A DNA stretch of 41,280 bases, from NCBI RefSeq assembly GCF_029215975.1, contig NZ_JAEMVD010000009.1, positions 1 to 41,280 on the forward strand, written 5' to 3'. The position numbers were made by a program, and so were the translations under genes. The notes under the pieces are model-generated. The model did no database searches. It saw nothing but the letters and a program-made list of their open reading frames with translations, and had not been told where the DNA came from. Of the stretch, positions 32,841 through 41,280 are shown piece after piece (position 1 is the stretch's first letter; each line of letters opens with the position of its first letter). This DNA is from Sulfurimonas sp. SAG-AH-194-C20. GTDB taxonomy: Bacteria > Campylobacterota > Campylobacteria > Campylobacterales > Sulfurimonadaceae.

Positions 32841-34511
32841 TTACTCAACATATAAAAAGCGCTTTATCTTTTTAGTAGGTGTTTTTATAAATGGTTCTAT
32901 CTGTTCTACAAACTTAAGCATTTTTGCATATGAAGCGACTTTAGTGTTTACATCAGTACGCATCTCTTCGAGTAGTTCTTTGATTTTTTCTTTCACTTCG
33001 CTGTCGGGTGAGCTACTTGCACTAAACATTTTATCTATAAGCTCATAGTCTAAGTGTATCTTTGCGATGAGTCTATCATCTCTCATCATAACAAGTGAGT
33101 CAACAACTGCTTCATGCTGATTTATTGTTGCTTCTATCTGCTCCGGAAAGATATTTTCTCCACCACTACCGATAATGACATTTTTACTACGCCCATTGAT
33201 AAAGATGTATCCATCTTCGTCAACATAACCTAAGTCACCAGAGTGGAACCAACCATCACTATCTATAACTTCCCCACTCTGTTTTTCATCTTTATAGTAA
33301 CCAAGCATTAGACTAGGGGATTTAAAGAGGAGTTCCCCTGAACCAGTTTCATCATCTGGGTCTTTTACTTTGACCTCAACATATGGAAATACTGTTCCGG
33401 TAGACTTTAGTTTCACTTCACTTCCTAATACTGTTCCTGCAAGCAGAGGAGCAGTCTCAGTTAGACCATAACCGATGATGTATGGAAATTCAGCCTCTTT
33501 TAAAAACTCTTCAACATAAGGAGATATTCCAGCTCCACCAATTCCAAAGAAACGCAGTCGTCCACCAAAAGTCTCTATTAGCTTCTTACCTGCTATTTTA
33601 TTGAGTTTTTTTCTAAAGAAAGGTATGCCATAGAGTGTTCTCATTAAAAATGATCCTGTAAACTTTGGTAGAACCTTGTTTTTGTATATTTTTTCAATGA
33701 TAAGAGGAACACTTACCATCATTGTTGGCTTAACTACTTCAAAGGCTTTGAGTAACACACTAGGTGTTGGCACTTTGTCAATATAAACAACACTTGAACC
33801 GTGAAGTAGGGGCACTAAAAATCCAACTGTACACTCTAGTGTATGTGCAAGTGGTAAGATAGATAAGAAAACATCACTTGGAAGTATTTCTATCTTAGAG
33901 TAAGTAGAGAGTGCATTTGTAACAAGATTTTTATGACTTAGCATTACACCCTTTGAGTTTCCAGTAGTACCAGAAGTGTATAGTAGTGCTGCCATATCAT
34001 CTTCAAGAGGTACACTTAACTCTTTTGCCGATGTAAGTTTTTGTTTGATTTGTGATATATAACTATGGTTTGTTAGTGAATCTACTATCTCTAAGTCATC
34101 GAGTTTTATAACAAAGTGCAGTCGTGAATCATCAAGCTCTTCAATGGTAGAGAGATGTTTATCTGAAACAAAAATTGCCTTAGCTTCTGAATGATGGATA
34201 ATATGATGTACATCAGACTTATGAAAGTCAGGAAGTATGGGAACAGCAACAGCTCCAAAATATGTCACACTTAGATAAGCGACACCCCAATTTGGCATGT
34301 TTTCACTTAAAATGGCTACTTTATCGCCTTTTTGTATGCCGTTTTCATGAAGCATAACAATAGTCTCTTGAATTTTTTGTCTCAAATCATCATAAGTCAT
34401 TGCATCTTGCCCGACTTTTGCAAGTGCAGGTTCATTTTGGTACATAGTAACCGAGCGATCTATCAGACTCTTTAACGTAAAGTTTTCTAAGTTATCATAA
34501 GGGTAAGTCAT
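32841..34511 (-). CDS. Long-chain fatty acid CoA ligase-like AMP-forming enzyme
   Basis: The 556-residue protein activates a carboxylic acid, probably a fatty acid, with ATP and joins it to CoA. The AMP-binding P-loop is LYTSGTTGNSKGVMLSH (about residues 172-188). The adenine loop is GYGLTETAPL, and the hinge region has WFHSGDLGYVDEDGYIFINGR. The C-terminal lysine is expected in the KKIKRF segment. No membrane helix is evident. Specificity between long-chain fatty acids and other acids cannot be read from the motifs; the DxDGW and GRSKNVI patterns are those of FadD-like enzymes. It is monocistronic or leads into moxR, and it is divergent from the YgiQ-type gene. Confidence 0.87.
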   Translation of the reverse strand: MTYPYDNLENFTLKSLIDRSVTMYQNEPALAKVGQDAMTYDDLRQKIQETIVMLHENGIQKGDKVAILSENMPNWGVAYLSVTYFGAVAVPILPDFHKSDVHHIIHHSEAKAIFVSDKHLSTIEELDDSRLHFVIKLDDLEIVDSLTNHSYISQIKQKLTSAKELSVPLEDDMAALLYTSGTTGNSKGVMLSHKNLVTNALSTYSKIEILPSDVFLSILPLAHTLECTVGFLVPLLHGSSVVYIDKVPTPSVLLKAFEVVKPTMMVSVPLIIEKIYKNKVLPKFTGSFLMRTLYGIPFFRKKLNKIAGKKLIETFGGRLRFFGIGGAGISPYVEEFLKEAEFPYIIGYGLTETAPLLAGTVLGSEVKLKSTGTVFPYVEVKVKDPDDETGSGELLFKSPSLMLGYYKDEKQSGEVIDSDGWFHSGDLGYVDEDGYIFINGRSKNVIIGSGGENIFPEQIEATINQHEAVVDSLVMMRDDRLIAKIHLDYELIDKMFSASSSPDSEVKEKIKELLEEMRTDVNTKVASYAKMLKFVEQIEPFIKTPTKKIKRFLYVE

Positions 34512-34544
34512 AGCTAATCTCTTCTTTTGAATTTATTGTGTATT

Positions 34545-34550
34545 ATTATA
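34545..34550 (-). promoter_or_regulatory. -10 box for the acyl-CoA ligase gene
   Basis: TATAAT on the minus strand, within TGTATAATAA (34552-34543), is the same ten bases as each arm of the palindrome at 23814-23840. Transcription would begin near 34538, leaving a leader of about 27 bases. Confidence 0.5.
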
Positions 34551-34599
34551 CATATAAATAGTGTAGATACAACAATATAACACTTAAAAAGGCAAATTC

Positions 34600-36381
34600 T
34601 TGAGCAGACGTCACAAAAGCAATCAACCAAAGCATGATACTGTAAACTTTACACAAGCTGATTTTCTTCCAACAACCCGTGCTGACATGGATGCTAGAGG
34701 CTGGGACTATTGTGACATTATCCTAGTGAGTGGTGATGCCTACATCGACTCGCCTTTTATTGGTGTAGCGATGGTTGGTCGTATGCTTGAGAGAATGGGT
34801 TATAAAGTAGGGATGATAGGGCAGCCTGACATTAAAAGTCCTGATGACATACGGCGTTTGGGTGAGCCTAGACTGTACTGGGGTGTGAGTGGTGGAAGTG
34901 TTGATAGTATGGTTTCTAACTATACAGCAACTAAAAAGTTTAGAAACTCCGATGATTATACACCGGGTGGAAAAAATAACAAGCGCCCAGATAGGGCTAT
35001 AAATGTTTACTGTAATTTAATCCGTCAGCATTTTAAAAACACTGTGCCTTTAGTTCTTGGTGGGATAGAAGCAAGTCTTAGACGTGTCACACATTATGAC
35101 TACTGGTCAAACAAACTAAAAAAACCTATACTCTTTGATGCTAAAGCAGATGTTTTAATATACGGAATGGGTGAGACAGCCATAGAAGAGTTAACTAGAG
35201 CTATGGATGAAAAACGCGACTATCGAGATGTTAAAGGAATTTGCTATATCTCTAAAGAGCCAGTAGAGAGTTTTCATCAAATGCCTTCGCACCAAGACTG
35301 CTTAGATGATAAAGAGAAGTACATAGACCTCTTTGATCTCTTTTATGATAACAATGACCCTATCGCTGCAAATGGTTTATGTCAGGCAGTGGATAAACGC
35401 TACCTTATCCAAAACCCTCCGTGTAATCATCTCAATGAAAAAGAGATGGATGCAAACTCAAACCTTCCTTTTACAAGAGAGTTACACCCTCACTATGCTA
35501 AAGAGGGAAAAGTAAAATGTTTAGAGACTATTAAGTTTTCTATCATGACACACCACGGTTGTTGGGGAGAGTGTAATTTTTGTGCTATTGGTGTGCATCA
35601 AGGGCGTAGTATAAGAACTCGTAGTGAGGGTAACATTCTTGCAGAAGCAAATGACTTTAACAAGTATAAAGACTACAAAGGAATCATCTCTGATGTTGGT
35701 GGACCAACTGCTAATATGTACGGATATGAGTGTAATAAAAAAGAAAAACTAGGTACTTGTGATCATCAACGTTGTGTAGACGCCACTCACCTTTGTCAGT
35801 CAATGAAACCAGACCACTCTCGTAACATTAATCTACTTAGACAGATTCGTGAAGTTCCGGGTGTACGTAAGGCTTTTGTGGCATCTGGTGTTCGTTATGA
35901 CCTTATAACGGCTGATAAAGAGCATGGTTATTCTTACTTAAAAGAGATGGTAAAACACCATATATCTGGACAGATGAAAGTTGCACCTGAACATACACAG
36001 CAGCATGTTCTAGAACTTATGGGTAAACCAGGGAAACAGACACTTATAGACTTTAAAAAGTTATATGACAAGCTAAACGCAGAAGAGGGTAAAAAACAGT
36101 TCTTAACTTACTACCTTATCGCAGCTCATCCTGGCTGTGAAGAAAAAGATATGCATGAGCTAAAGCGTTTTACTACAGAAGAGTTGCAGATGAATCCTGA
36201 ACAGGCACAAGTCTTTACACCGACTCCGGGAACATACTCTGCTGTTATGTACTACACAGAGATGGACCCTAAAACTCGTCGTAAGATATTTGTAGAAAAA
36301 GACACTAAACGCAAAGAGAAACAGAAAAATATCGTTGTAAATAAAGAACATTTCTCTGCAAGTAGTGGATTTGCTTCTTAA
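34600..36381 (+). CDS. YgiQ family radical SAM protein
   Basis: This 593-residue protein belongs to the UPF0313/YgiQ family of radical SAM enzymes, whose reaction is unknown. The cluster cysteines are Cys321, Cys325 and Cys328 (CWGECNFC). The family's N-terminal segment, DMDARGWDYCDIILVSGDAYID, is well conserved, and the VLGGIEASLRR and DVGGPTANMYG segments are also typical. A second set of cysteines follows in GTCDHQRC. The start is a TTG at 34600 with AAAGG seven bases upstream; the N-terminus aligns with the family and no earlier ATG is in frame. E. coli YgiQ is longer at the C-terminus. It ends against the methyltransferase gene with a four-base overlap, tail to tail. Confidence 0.93.
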   Translation: MSRRHKSNQPKHDTVNFTQADFLPTTRADMDARGWDYCDIILVSGDAYIDSPFIGVAMVGRMLERMGYKVGMIGQPDIKSPDDIRRLGEPRLYWGVSGGSVDSMVSNYTATKKFRNSDDYTPGGKNNKRPDRAINVYCNLIRQHFKNTVPLVLGGIEASLRRVTHYDYWSNKLKKPILFDAKADVLIYGMGETAIEELTRAMDEKRDYRDVKGICYISKEPVESFHQMPSHQDCLDDKEKYIDLFDLFYDNNDPIAANGLCQAVDKRYLIQNPPCNHLNEKEMDANSNLPFTRELHPHYAKEGKVKCLETIKFSIMTHHGCWGECNFCAIGVHQGRSIRTRSEGNILAEANDFNKYKDYKGIISDVGGPTANMYGYECNKKEKLGTCDHQRCVDATHLCQSMKPDHSRNINLLRQIREVPGVRKAFVASGVRYDLITADKEHGYSYLKEMVKHHISGQMKVAPEHTQQHVLELMGKPGKQTLIDFKKLYDKLNAEEGKKQFLTYYLIAAHPGCEEKDMHELKRFTTEELQMNPEQAQVFTPTPGTYSAVMYYTEMDPKTRRKIFVEKDTKRKEKQKNIVVNKEHFSASSGFAS

Positions 36382-37319
36382 TCTTTTCGTATGGAAGTAG
36401 CACATATAAAGATATAGTCTTTACCTGTGATAGTTACACGGTATTTTTTTTGTTGAAGATATTTTTTAGAAAACATTACATCTTTATAGAGCAGTCCCAT
36501 CTCTGAGAATGGGTAGTTTTTAACTCTAGCCCCATAAATCATCTCCCCATCAATCCAACGACAATTTGGAAACCCGAGTATCATAGAACCATCCTTTTTG
36601 AGTTGATTTTGTACTATGGACATAAGAAGTTTGTTAAACTCTAAGTTTGAGCTCTGTAAGGTTCCTATGCTTATGATGAGGTCAAACTCGCCTATATTTA
36701 AAGCATTTAACTGGTTTATATCATGTGTATAAAAGGAGATATTTGTCTCATTTTTAAACTTCTCTTTGGCCAACTTTATAGCTGATGAACAGTAGTCTAT
36801 GCCTACTAGTTCTAAATTTTTAAAGTTTGATGAGTAGTGCATGATGGCTTCAAATTCATCACCACTATTAACTCCAAGGTTTAAGACTTTAATCCTCTGG
36901 TTTATATTGACATTTTTTAAAGCTTGTATGTAGTAGTAAATAAAAGAGCTCTCTTCATTTTTATGTATTTTAGAAAATATAGACCTACTACCATACTTTT
37001 CTTCTTTTGCTTGTGTGACTTGATGAAAACTATCATCACTGTTTAGTTTTTCAAATCGTATGAGAATAGTGTTTTCAGACATGGTTTTGGGAGTTAAAAT
37101 TCTGCTTTTGAGCTGTTGTGCTAAGTCTACCCATGTTTTATACCCACGGTAAATATAAGTGCTACTATCAACATTAATAAGTTCTCCCGCATAGGTAGAT
37201 TTTACATTATCAGGGTTAAACACTTCAAACTCAACTATTTCTTGTGCTTGCATTGAGTCTATATCTTCACTGAGTCTAGTAATTATCTCGTGCATACTTG
37301 TATTTGTAAAATTGTACAT
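36378..37319 (-). CDS. Class I SAM-dependent methyltransferase, substrate unknown
   Basis: The 313-residue protein has a Rossmann methyltransferase domain at about residues 140-290. Motif I is VLNLGVNSGDEFE, the acidic strand-2 end is LVGIDYCSSAIKLAKEKF, and motif IV lies in FDLIISIGTLQSS. The first 140 or so residues form a separate part I cannot assign. It contains VFNPDNVKSTYAGELINVDSS and a YRGYKTWVDLAQQLKSR helix. The VGIDYCSSAI order is usual for small-molecule or lipid methyltransferases, but the acceptor cannot be told. It is a single gene, divergent from the PAS-GGDEF-EAL gene. Confidence 0.82.
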   Translation of the reverse strand: MYNFTNTSMHEIITRLSEDIDSMQAQEIVEFEVFNPDNVKSTYAGELINVDSSTYIYRGYKTWVDLAQQLKSRILTPKTMSENTILIRFEKLNSDDSFHQVTQAKEEKYGSRSIFSKIHKNEESSFIYYYIQALKNVNINQRIKVLNLGVNSGDEFEAIMHYSSNFKNLELVGIDYCSSAIKLAKEKFKNETNISFYTHDINQLNALNIGEFDLIISIGTLQSSNLEFNKLLMSIVQNQLKKDGSMILGFPNCRWIDGEMIYGARVKNYPFSEMGLLYKDVMFSKKYLQQKKYRVTITGKDYIFICATSIRKD

Positions 37320-37366
37320 AATCAGATTGTACTCTTTTTATAGTCCTAAAACAAACTGTAAATAGT

Positions 37367-37394
37367 ATAGTTTATTAAACTATGTTATTATACT
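37367..37394. promoter_or_regulatory. Inverted repeat and -10 region before the GGDEF-EAL gene
   Basis: ATAGTTT-ATT-AAACTAT (37367-37383) is a perfect 7-3-7 repeat. It directly precedes overlapping -10-like boxes TATTAT (37386-37391) and TATACT (37389-37394), with AAAGGA at 37411-37416 as ribosome binding site. A repeat just upstream of a -10 box suits a regulator site, but none is identified. Confidence 0.4.
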
Positions 37395-37425
37395 GGTAAA
37401 TAATTATCCTAAAGGAAAATACTTG

Positions 37426-39774
37426 ATGAATAAAAGATATAAGCTATTCCCTTTGTTTGGACTTTTATTTGTTTTTTTTGTTAACTTCTTTTTAATAGTC
37501 TCAACACATAGAAGCTGGAATAGCTCCATGAACTCTATTTTACCTCTTCAAAAAGAGATTCAAAATCTAAAAAGTGACTTAAGTACTGCCCATTTATGGC
37601 TAGAAGAGATACTTTCTGGTGATATGTATGTTGATATACAAAAAGATGTGATGATTCCTTTAGCCCACAAACAATTTTTAAATTACTTAGTTTCGATGGA
37701 TAAAACTTTACAAGTAAACTTTATAGATACTCAACTTCTGTATGAATTAAATGAAAAACTAAACAATTTTGAGAGACTTGCTCAAGAGAGATGGAAAAAG
37801 AAACTCTATGATACAGTGGGAACTAAAATTGATCAGGACTTTGACAAACAATTTAGTGAAATTATAACTATACTTAATGCTATGTCTTTGAGTGTTGAAA
37901 ATAAACTCAAAAAAGAGGTGGCTAGTAGGAACCACTCCTTCTCGTTTATGATTTCATTTTTTTTATTTATTAATATAATAGTGTTTTTTATTTTATTTTT
38001 TTCAAAAAAGAAACAAGAAAAATATGAATCCTTACTGTATGATGAAAGAGAAAAACTCGCTACTACTCTTACTTGTATAGGTGATGCTGTGATAACCACA
38101 GACATAGAGGGAAGAGTTACCTTTATGAACACAACAGCTGAGCATCTAACAGAACGTAAAAATAAAGATGTTCTTGGACAATATGTAGACACGATTTTAG
38201 ATATTTCTGATTCTAAAACGGGGAACAAAAGCACAACTCCAATACATGATGTTATTTATAAAGGTGTTAGAAAGTTTATATCTAATGGAACAATTTTGAC
38301 AAGCTTATCTGGTAAAAAGTATATTATTAGTGATTCTGCTAGTCCTATACGAAATGTTGATGGAGACTTGTATGGAGCCGTTTTAGTTTTTCAAGATGAC
38401 ACTTCTAAACATGAGATGCAAGATCTTTTAGAGTACAAAGCACATTACGACTCTTTAACTGCTCTACCAAATAGAGAGCTCTTCATAGATAGACTAAAAC
38501 AGGCTATATCACTCTGCTCTCGAAATAGTTCTAGGGTTGCAGTTTTGTTTATAGACTTAGATCACTTTAAGTCTATAAATGACTCACTTGGACACCATGT
38601 TGGGGATCTTGTGTTACAAGAAGTGTCTATGCGTTTACTAAAAGTACTACGAAAAACAGATACCCTAGCAAGGCTAGGTGGTGATGAATTTACTGTAATT
38701 ATCACGGCTGTTGAAGAGATAAGTTATGTTACTTATGTTTTAGATAAACTCATGTCTACTTTCGAGGAACCTTTTATAATAGGAAAGCATAAGTTACATA
38801 TCTCTATGAGTGTTGGTATAACTATATCTCCAGATGATAGTAGTGATTATGCAACTCTTTTAAAAAATGCAGATTCTGCTATGTATAAAGCCAAAGACAA
38901 TGGAAGAAACTCTTATCAGTTTTATACACAGGATATGACTGAAAAAGCTACAAAAAGATTAGAACTTGAGTCCGAACTGCGTAGAGGTTTAAAAAATAAA
39001 GAGCTAGTAGTGTATTATCAGCCACAGATAAATGCAAAAGACAATAGTTTGGTTGGAATGGAAGCTTTAGTCCGTTGGATGCATCCTTCTCGAGGTTTAC
39101 TCTCACCCTTTGAGTTTATACCATTAGCAGAAGAGGTGGGGTTAATAGCAAAGTTGGATCTTTATGTAATGGAGATGTCAATTAAGCAGATACACATATG
39201 GCAAGAGTTAGATTTGTCTCCAGGTGTATTAAGTATTAACTTGTCTATGGGCTTACTCGATGATACAACATTCTTAGATTCACTTTTAAATATTTTACAA
39301 AAATATGATGTCTCACCAACATCTATCTCTTTGGAAGTTACTGAAACACAACTTATGAAAAACCCAGATATGGCGATTAAAACACTTAGTGAAATTTCAA
39401 GTAGAGGAATACAACTTGCAATAGATGACTTTGGAACAGGCTATTCTTCTTTAGCTTATCTAAAGCACCTTCCTATCAATAAACTAAAAATAGATAAATC
39501 TTTTGTAGATAACTTACCACATAATAGTGCTGATGTGGCGATTGCAAAATCTATCATTGCACTAGCAAAAGGATTGAACTTAAAGATAATTGCTGAGGGT
39601 GTAGAGAGACAAGAGCAACTAGACTTTTTTCTTAGCTGTGATTGTCGTTTTATTCAGGGTTATCTGTTTGACAAACCTTTATCATCACAAGTAATGCATA
39701 ATAAACTAGTTAAAATAAAAGAAAATGATATATCTACACCATTAGGTACTTATACAAAAAACTATACTATATAA
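37426..39774 (+). CDS. Membrane PAS-GGDEF-EAL cyclic di-GMP enzyme
   Basis: This inner-membrane protein can in principle both make and break cyclic di-GMP. I use the ATG at 37426 (782 residues); a TTG at 37423 is an equal alternative with slightly better spacing from AAAGGA. Membrane helices lie at about residues 8-28 and 174-194 and enclose a helical periplasmic sensor of some 145 residues. A PAS domain (about 205-330) follows, then GGDEF (about 340-500) with an intact GGDEF near residue 418 and an RKTD inhibitory site five residues before it. The EAL domain (about 520-770) is complete, with EALVRW, INLS, LEVTET, DDFGTGYSS, KIDKSFV, AEGVE and QGYLFDKP. Both activities therefore look intact. 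The periplasmic ligand is unknown. Confidence 0.95.
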   Translation: MNKRYKLFPLFGLLFVFFVNFFLIVSTHRSWNSSMNSILPLQKEIQNLKSDLSTAHLWLEEILSGDMYVDIQKDVMIPLAHKQFLNYLVSMDKTLQVNFIDTQLLYELNEKLNNFERLAQERWKKKLYDTVGTKIDQDFDKQFSEIITILNAMSLSVENKLKKEVASRNHSFSFMISFFLFINIIVFFILFFSKKKQEKYESLLYDEREKLATTLTCIGDAVITTDIEGRVTFMNTTAEHLTERKNKDVLGQYVDTILDISDSKTGNKSTTPIHDVIYKGVRKFISNGTILTSLSGKKYIISDSASPIRNVDGDLYGAVLVFQDDTSKHEMQDLLEYKAHYDSLTALPNRELFIDRLKQAISLCSRNSSRVAVLFIDLDHFKSINDSLGHHVGDLVLQEVSMRLLKVLRKTDTLARLGGDEFTVIITAVEEISYVTYVLDKLMSTFEEPFIIGKHKLHISMSVGITISPDDSSDYATLLKNADSAMYKAKDNGRNSYQFYTQDMTEKATKRLELESELRRGLKNKELVVYYQPQINAKDNSLVGMEALVRWMHPSRGLLSPFEFIPLAEEVGLIAKLDLYVMEMSIKQIHIWQELDLSPGVLSINLSMGLLDDTTFLDSLLNILQKYDVSPTSISLEVTETQLMKNPDMAIKTLSEISSRGIQLAIDDFGTGYSSLAYLKHLPINKLKIDKSFVDNLPHNSADVAIAKSIIALAKGLNLKIIAEGVERQEQLDFFLSCDCRFIQGYLFDKPLSSQVMHNKLVKIKENDISTPLGTYTKNYTI

Positions 39775-39848
39775 GTCATTTAATGCAAAAATCATTCCAA
39801 CTTTTCTATTTTTACTATTTTCTTACATTACTTTCAGTTTAATCACAC

Positions 39849-39854
39849 TACAAT
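39849..39854 (+). promoter_or_regulatory. Candidate -10 box for the S4-trpD-tsaE run
   Basis: TACAAT predicts transcription from about 39861 and a leader of about 23 bases to the ATG at 39884. The gap 39775-39883 otherwise holds only pyrimidine-rich sequence, with no hairpin terminator for the preceding gene. Confidence 0.35.
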
Positions 39855-39883
39855 AAATAAAAATTAATTTGAAAAGTCAAACA

Positions 39884-40129
39884 ATGAGAATAGATAAGTT
39901 TTTAAACTCGGTAAATATTACAAAGCGTCGTTCAGTAGCACAAGATATGCTTGCAAACAAAGTTGTAGAGATAAATGGTGTGCTTGTTAAGCCAAGTAAA
40001 AATGTAGAAATCGGTAACATCATCACTATAAACTACTTAGAAAGTACTAAAAAATATGAAGTACTACAACTCCCCACAACAAAATCAACACCAAAATCAC
40101 TTCAGCATGAATACATAAAGGAATTATGA
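39884..40129 (+). CDS. Small S4-domain RNA-binding protein (Hsp15-like)
   Basis: This 81-residue protein is essentially one S4 RNA-binding domain, as in Hsp15, which binds stalled 50S subunits, and related small proteins. It opens with MRIDKFLNSVNITKRRSVAQDML, the canonical S4 start, then VVEINGVLVKPSKNVEIGNIITI. The ATG at 39884 is chosen because family members begin with MRIDKFL. A TTG at 39869 would add five residues without a better ribosome binding site. Its stop TGA overlaps the first of the two trpD ATGs, so the two genes are translationally coupled. The target RNA is inferred only. Confidence 0.88.
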   Translation: MRIDKFLNSVNITKRRSVAQDMLANKVVEINGVLVKPSKNVEIGNIITINYLESTKKYEVLQLPTTKSTPKSLQHEYIKEL

Positions 40130-41115
40130 TGACTTATGAGAATGCAAAAGCAGACTTTACTTCACTTTTTCAACACGAGATGAGTGATGAGACGATGCGA
40201 GAGTTTTTACTTGGTATGACTCTTGATGAAAACACTTCAGTAAATGAAATTGCAGCAGCAGCAGAGGTGATGAGAAGTTTTGCTATCCCTCTACCAATAA
40301 AAGAAGAGACAAGAGTAAGAGCATTAGACATAGTTGGAACTGGTGGCGATAAGATAGGCTCTTTTAACATCTCTTCAACAGTAGCACTTTTAGTGGCTTC
40401 ATGTGGTGCAACAGTTGCAAAACATGGGAGTCGTTCTATCACTTCAAAGAGTGGAAGTGCTGATATGTTTGAGGCTTTAGGGGTTAGACTAGACCTTAGT
40501 ATAAACAAGAGCGCTAGACTCCTTGAAGAAGCTGGTTTTACTTTTATGTTTGCACAAAATCATCATCCTGCTATGAAATTTATAATGCCTGTTCGTAAAT
40601 CAATCCCCGATAAGACAATTTTTAATATTTTAGGGCCACTTACAAACCCAGCAGGTGTGGAAAAGTCAATGCTTGGTGTGTTTGATAAGGCATTTGTTCC
40701 CAAAATGCTCGAAGCACTCAAAATAAATGGTGCAACTGCAGCTATGGTTGTAAGCTCTCGAGAGGGAATGGATGAGATAAGTATAAGTGACATTACTTAT
40801 GCCTCGCGTTTACACAATGGTATTGTTCATGAGTTTGAGATAGACCCTATGTCGTGCGGTATTAAAACAATGCCACTTAAAGCAATAATGGGTGGAGAAG
40901 CTAAGGAAAATGCAAATATCCTTAGGAGTATTTTTGATGGGACTTCCACAGATGCTCAACGAGATATAGTACTTATAAACGCAGCAGCTTCGTTGATGGT
41001 AGATGGTTTAGCACGAGATATGCAAGATGGTATGGAAATGGGACGAGAAGCCCTTATGAACCATAGAGCAAAGAAAAAACTCAAACAAATTATAGAAGTG
41101 AGCAATAAATTATGA
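40126..41115 (+). CDS. trpD: Anthranilate phosphoribosyltransferase
   Basis: TrpD joins anthranilate to phosphoribosyl pyrophosphate in tryptophan synthesis. The 329-residue product has the PRPP loop GTGGD (71-75), NISST (81-85) and KHGSRSITSKSGSADMFEALG (from 99). Anthranilate and metal residues are in NILGPLTNP and in the REGMDEIS segment. Two ATGs are possible, at 40126 and 40129. The second has a better distance to AAAGGA (40117-40122). No other trp gene is in the window, so the pathway genes are dispersed. The end overlaps tsaE by four bases (ATGA). Confidence 0.96.
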   Translation: MMTYENAKADFTSLFQHEMSDETMREFLLGMTLDENTSVNEIAAAAEVMRSFAIPLPIKEETRVRALDIVGTGGDKIGSFNISSTVALLVASCGATVAKHGSRSITSKSGSADMFEALGVRLDLSINKSARLLEEAGFTFMFAQNHHPAMKFIMPVRKSIPDKTIFNILGPLTNPAGVEKSMLGVFDKAFVPKMLEALKINGATAAMVVSSREGMDEISISDITYASRLHNGIVHEFEIDPMSCGIKTMPLKAIMGGEAKENANILRSIFDGTSTDAQRDIVLINAAASLMVDGLARDMQDGMEMGREALMNHRAKKKLKQIIEVSNKL

Positions 41116-41280
41116 AAAAACATACACTGAGTGAAGAGAGACTTTTTGTTTTAACAAGAGAACTCCTTAGAAATGTCAAAGGCGGGGTAATAGTACTTCA
41201 AGGTGATTTAGCCGCTGGAAAGACTACACTTGTTCGGGCTGTTGTAAAAGCGATGGGTGTAGCTGACATAGTAACATCAC
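41112..41280 (+). CDS. tsaE: tRNA threonylcarbamoyladenosine biosynthesis ATPase TsaE, 3' end missing
   Basis: TsaE is the ATPase partner of TsaB and TsaD that makes the t6A modification of ANN-decoding tRNAs. Only the first 56 codons are in the window, and the frame stays open to the edge. The P-loop is GDLAAGKTTLVR (residues 31-42), preceded by a hydrophobic strand (GVIVLQ), which is the normal TsaE opening after a short N-terminal helix (SEERLFVLTREL). The usual GDLGAGKT has Ala in place of Gly at the fourth position. The start overlaps the trpD stop as ATGA. Confidence 0.9.
   Translation, partial: MKKHTLSEERLFVLTRELLRNVKGGVIVLQGDLAAGKTTLVRAVVKAMGVADIVTS

Noticed and set aside
39869-39883. 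TTG start adding five residues to the S4-domain protein
   Set aside because: Family members begin with MRIDKFL, which is the ATG at 39884; the extra residues have no better ribosome binding site.
1-41280. tRNA, rRNA, CRISPR array, transposon or prophage signatures
   Set aside because: No cloverleaf with CCA end, no regularly spaced repeats, no transposase or integrase, and no abrupt change in gene style were seen on reading both strands.

Overview
The window is an AT-rich, densely coded stretch of chromosome, with about 36 genes, no tRNA or rRNA genes, no CRISPR array and no insertion sequence. No gene-free stretch reaches 300 bases; the longest is the 185 bases before gltB. The gene content points to Campylobacterota, probably a free-living Sulfurimonas-like bacterium. 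The reasons are an accD-rlmH-dksA-membrane protein-dus run that I remember from Campylobacter, a fliN-fliO pair like the one I remember from Helicobacter, many environmental signalling proteins, and a BatABCD stress operon. The species assignment is inference from memory, not from a search.

Layout. 1-917: the 3' part of selO, facing a recO-alkC pair (minus strand, 919-2618). 2704-4662: a chemoreceptor. 4848-10675: gltBD glutamate synthase behind a palindrome-rich leader. 10811-16180: a seven-gene run of accD, thiE-like, rlmH, dksA, a membrane protein, dus and a nuclease-fold-like protein. 16177-17850 (minus): a flagellar operon of cheX-like, fliN and fliO. 17961-21534: a TauE-type permease and uvrA. 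21618-23793: a five-gene metal cluster of ArsR regulator, MerP-like lipoprotein, DUF4395 membrane protein, MerT-like transporter and CopZ-type iron-sulfur/zinc protein, with no mercuric reductase. 23852-26607: an HD-GYP response regulator and a soluble hybrid histidine kinase. 26646-27569: family II pyrophosphatase. 27507-32798 (minus): moxR, DUF58, batA, a batB-batC fusion and batD. 32841-34511 (minus): an acyl-CoA ligase. 34600-36381: a YgiQ-type radical SAM protein. 36378-37319 (minus): a methyltransferase. 37426-39774: a membrane PAS-GGDEF-EAL protein. 39884-41280: an S4-domain protein, trpD and the start of tsaE.

How the genes fit together. Housekeeping functions (nitrogen assimilation, fatty acid synthesis, ribosome and tRNA modification, DNA repair, tryptophan synthesis) alternate with sensing and motility. 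The chemoreceptor, CheX-like phosphatase, FliN and FliO belong to chemotaxis and flagella. The HD-GYP and GGDEF-EAL proteins set cyclic di-GMP levels.

The least standard parts are the MerT/MerP/DUF4395/CopZ cluster without a reductase, the PD-(D/E)XK-like protein behind dus, and the cheX-fliN-fliO operon whose FliO carries a periplasmic AMIN-like domain. Several promoter regions contain perfect palindromes or place the start codon at the predicted transcription start.
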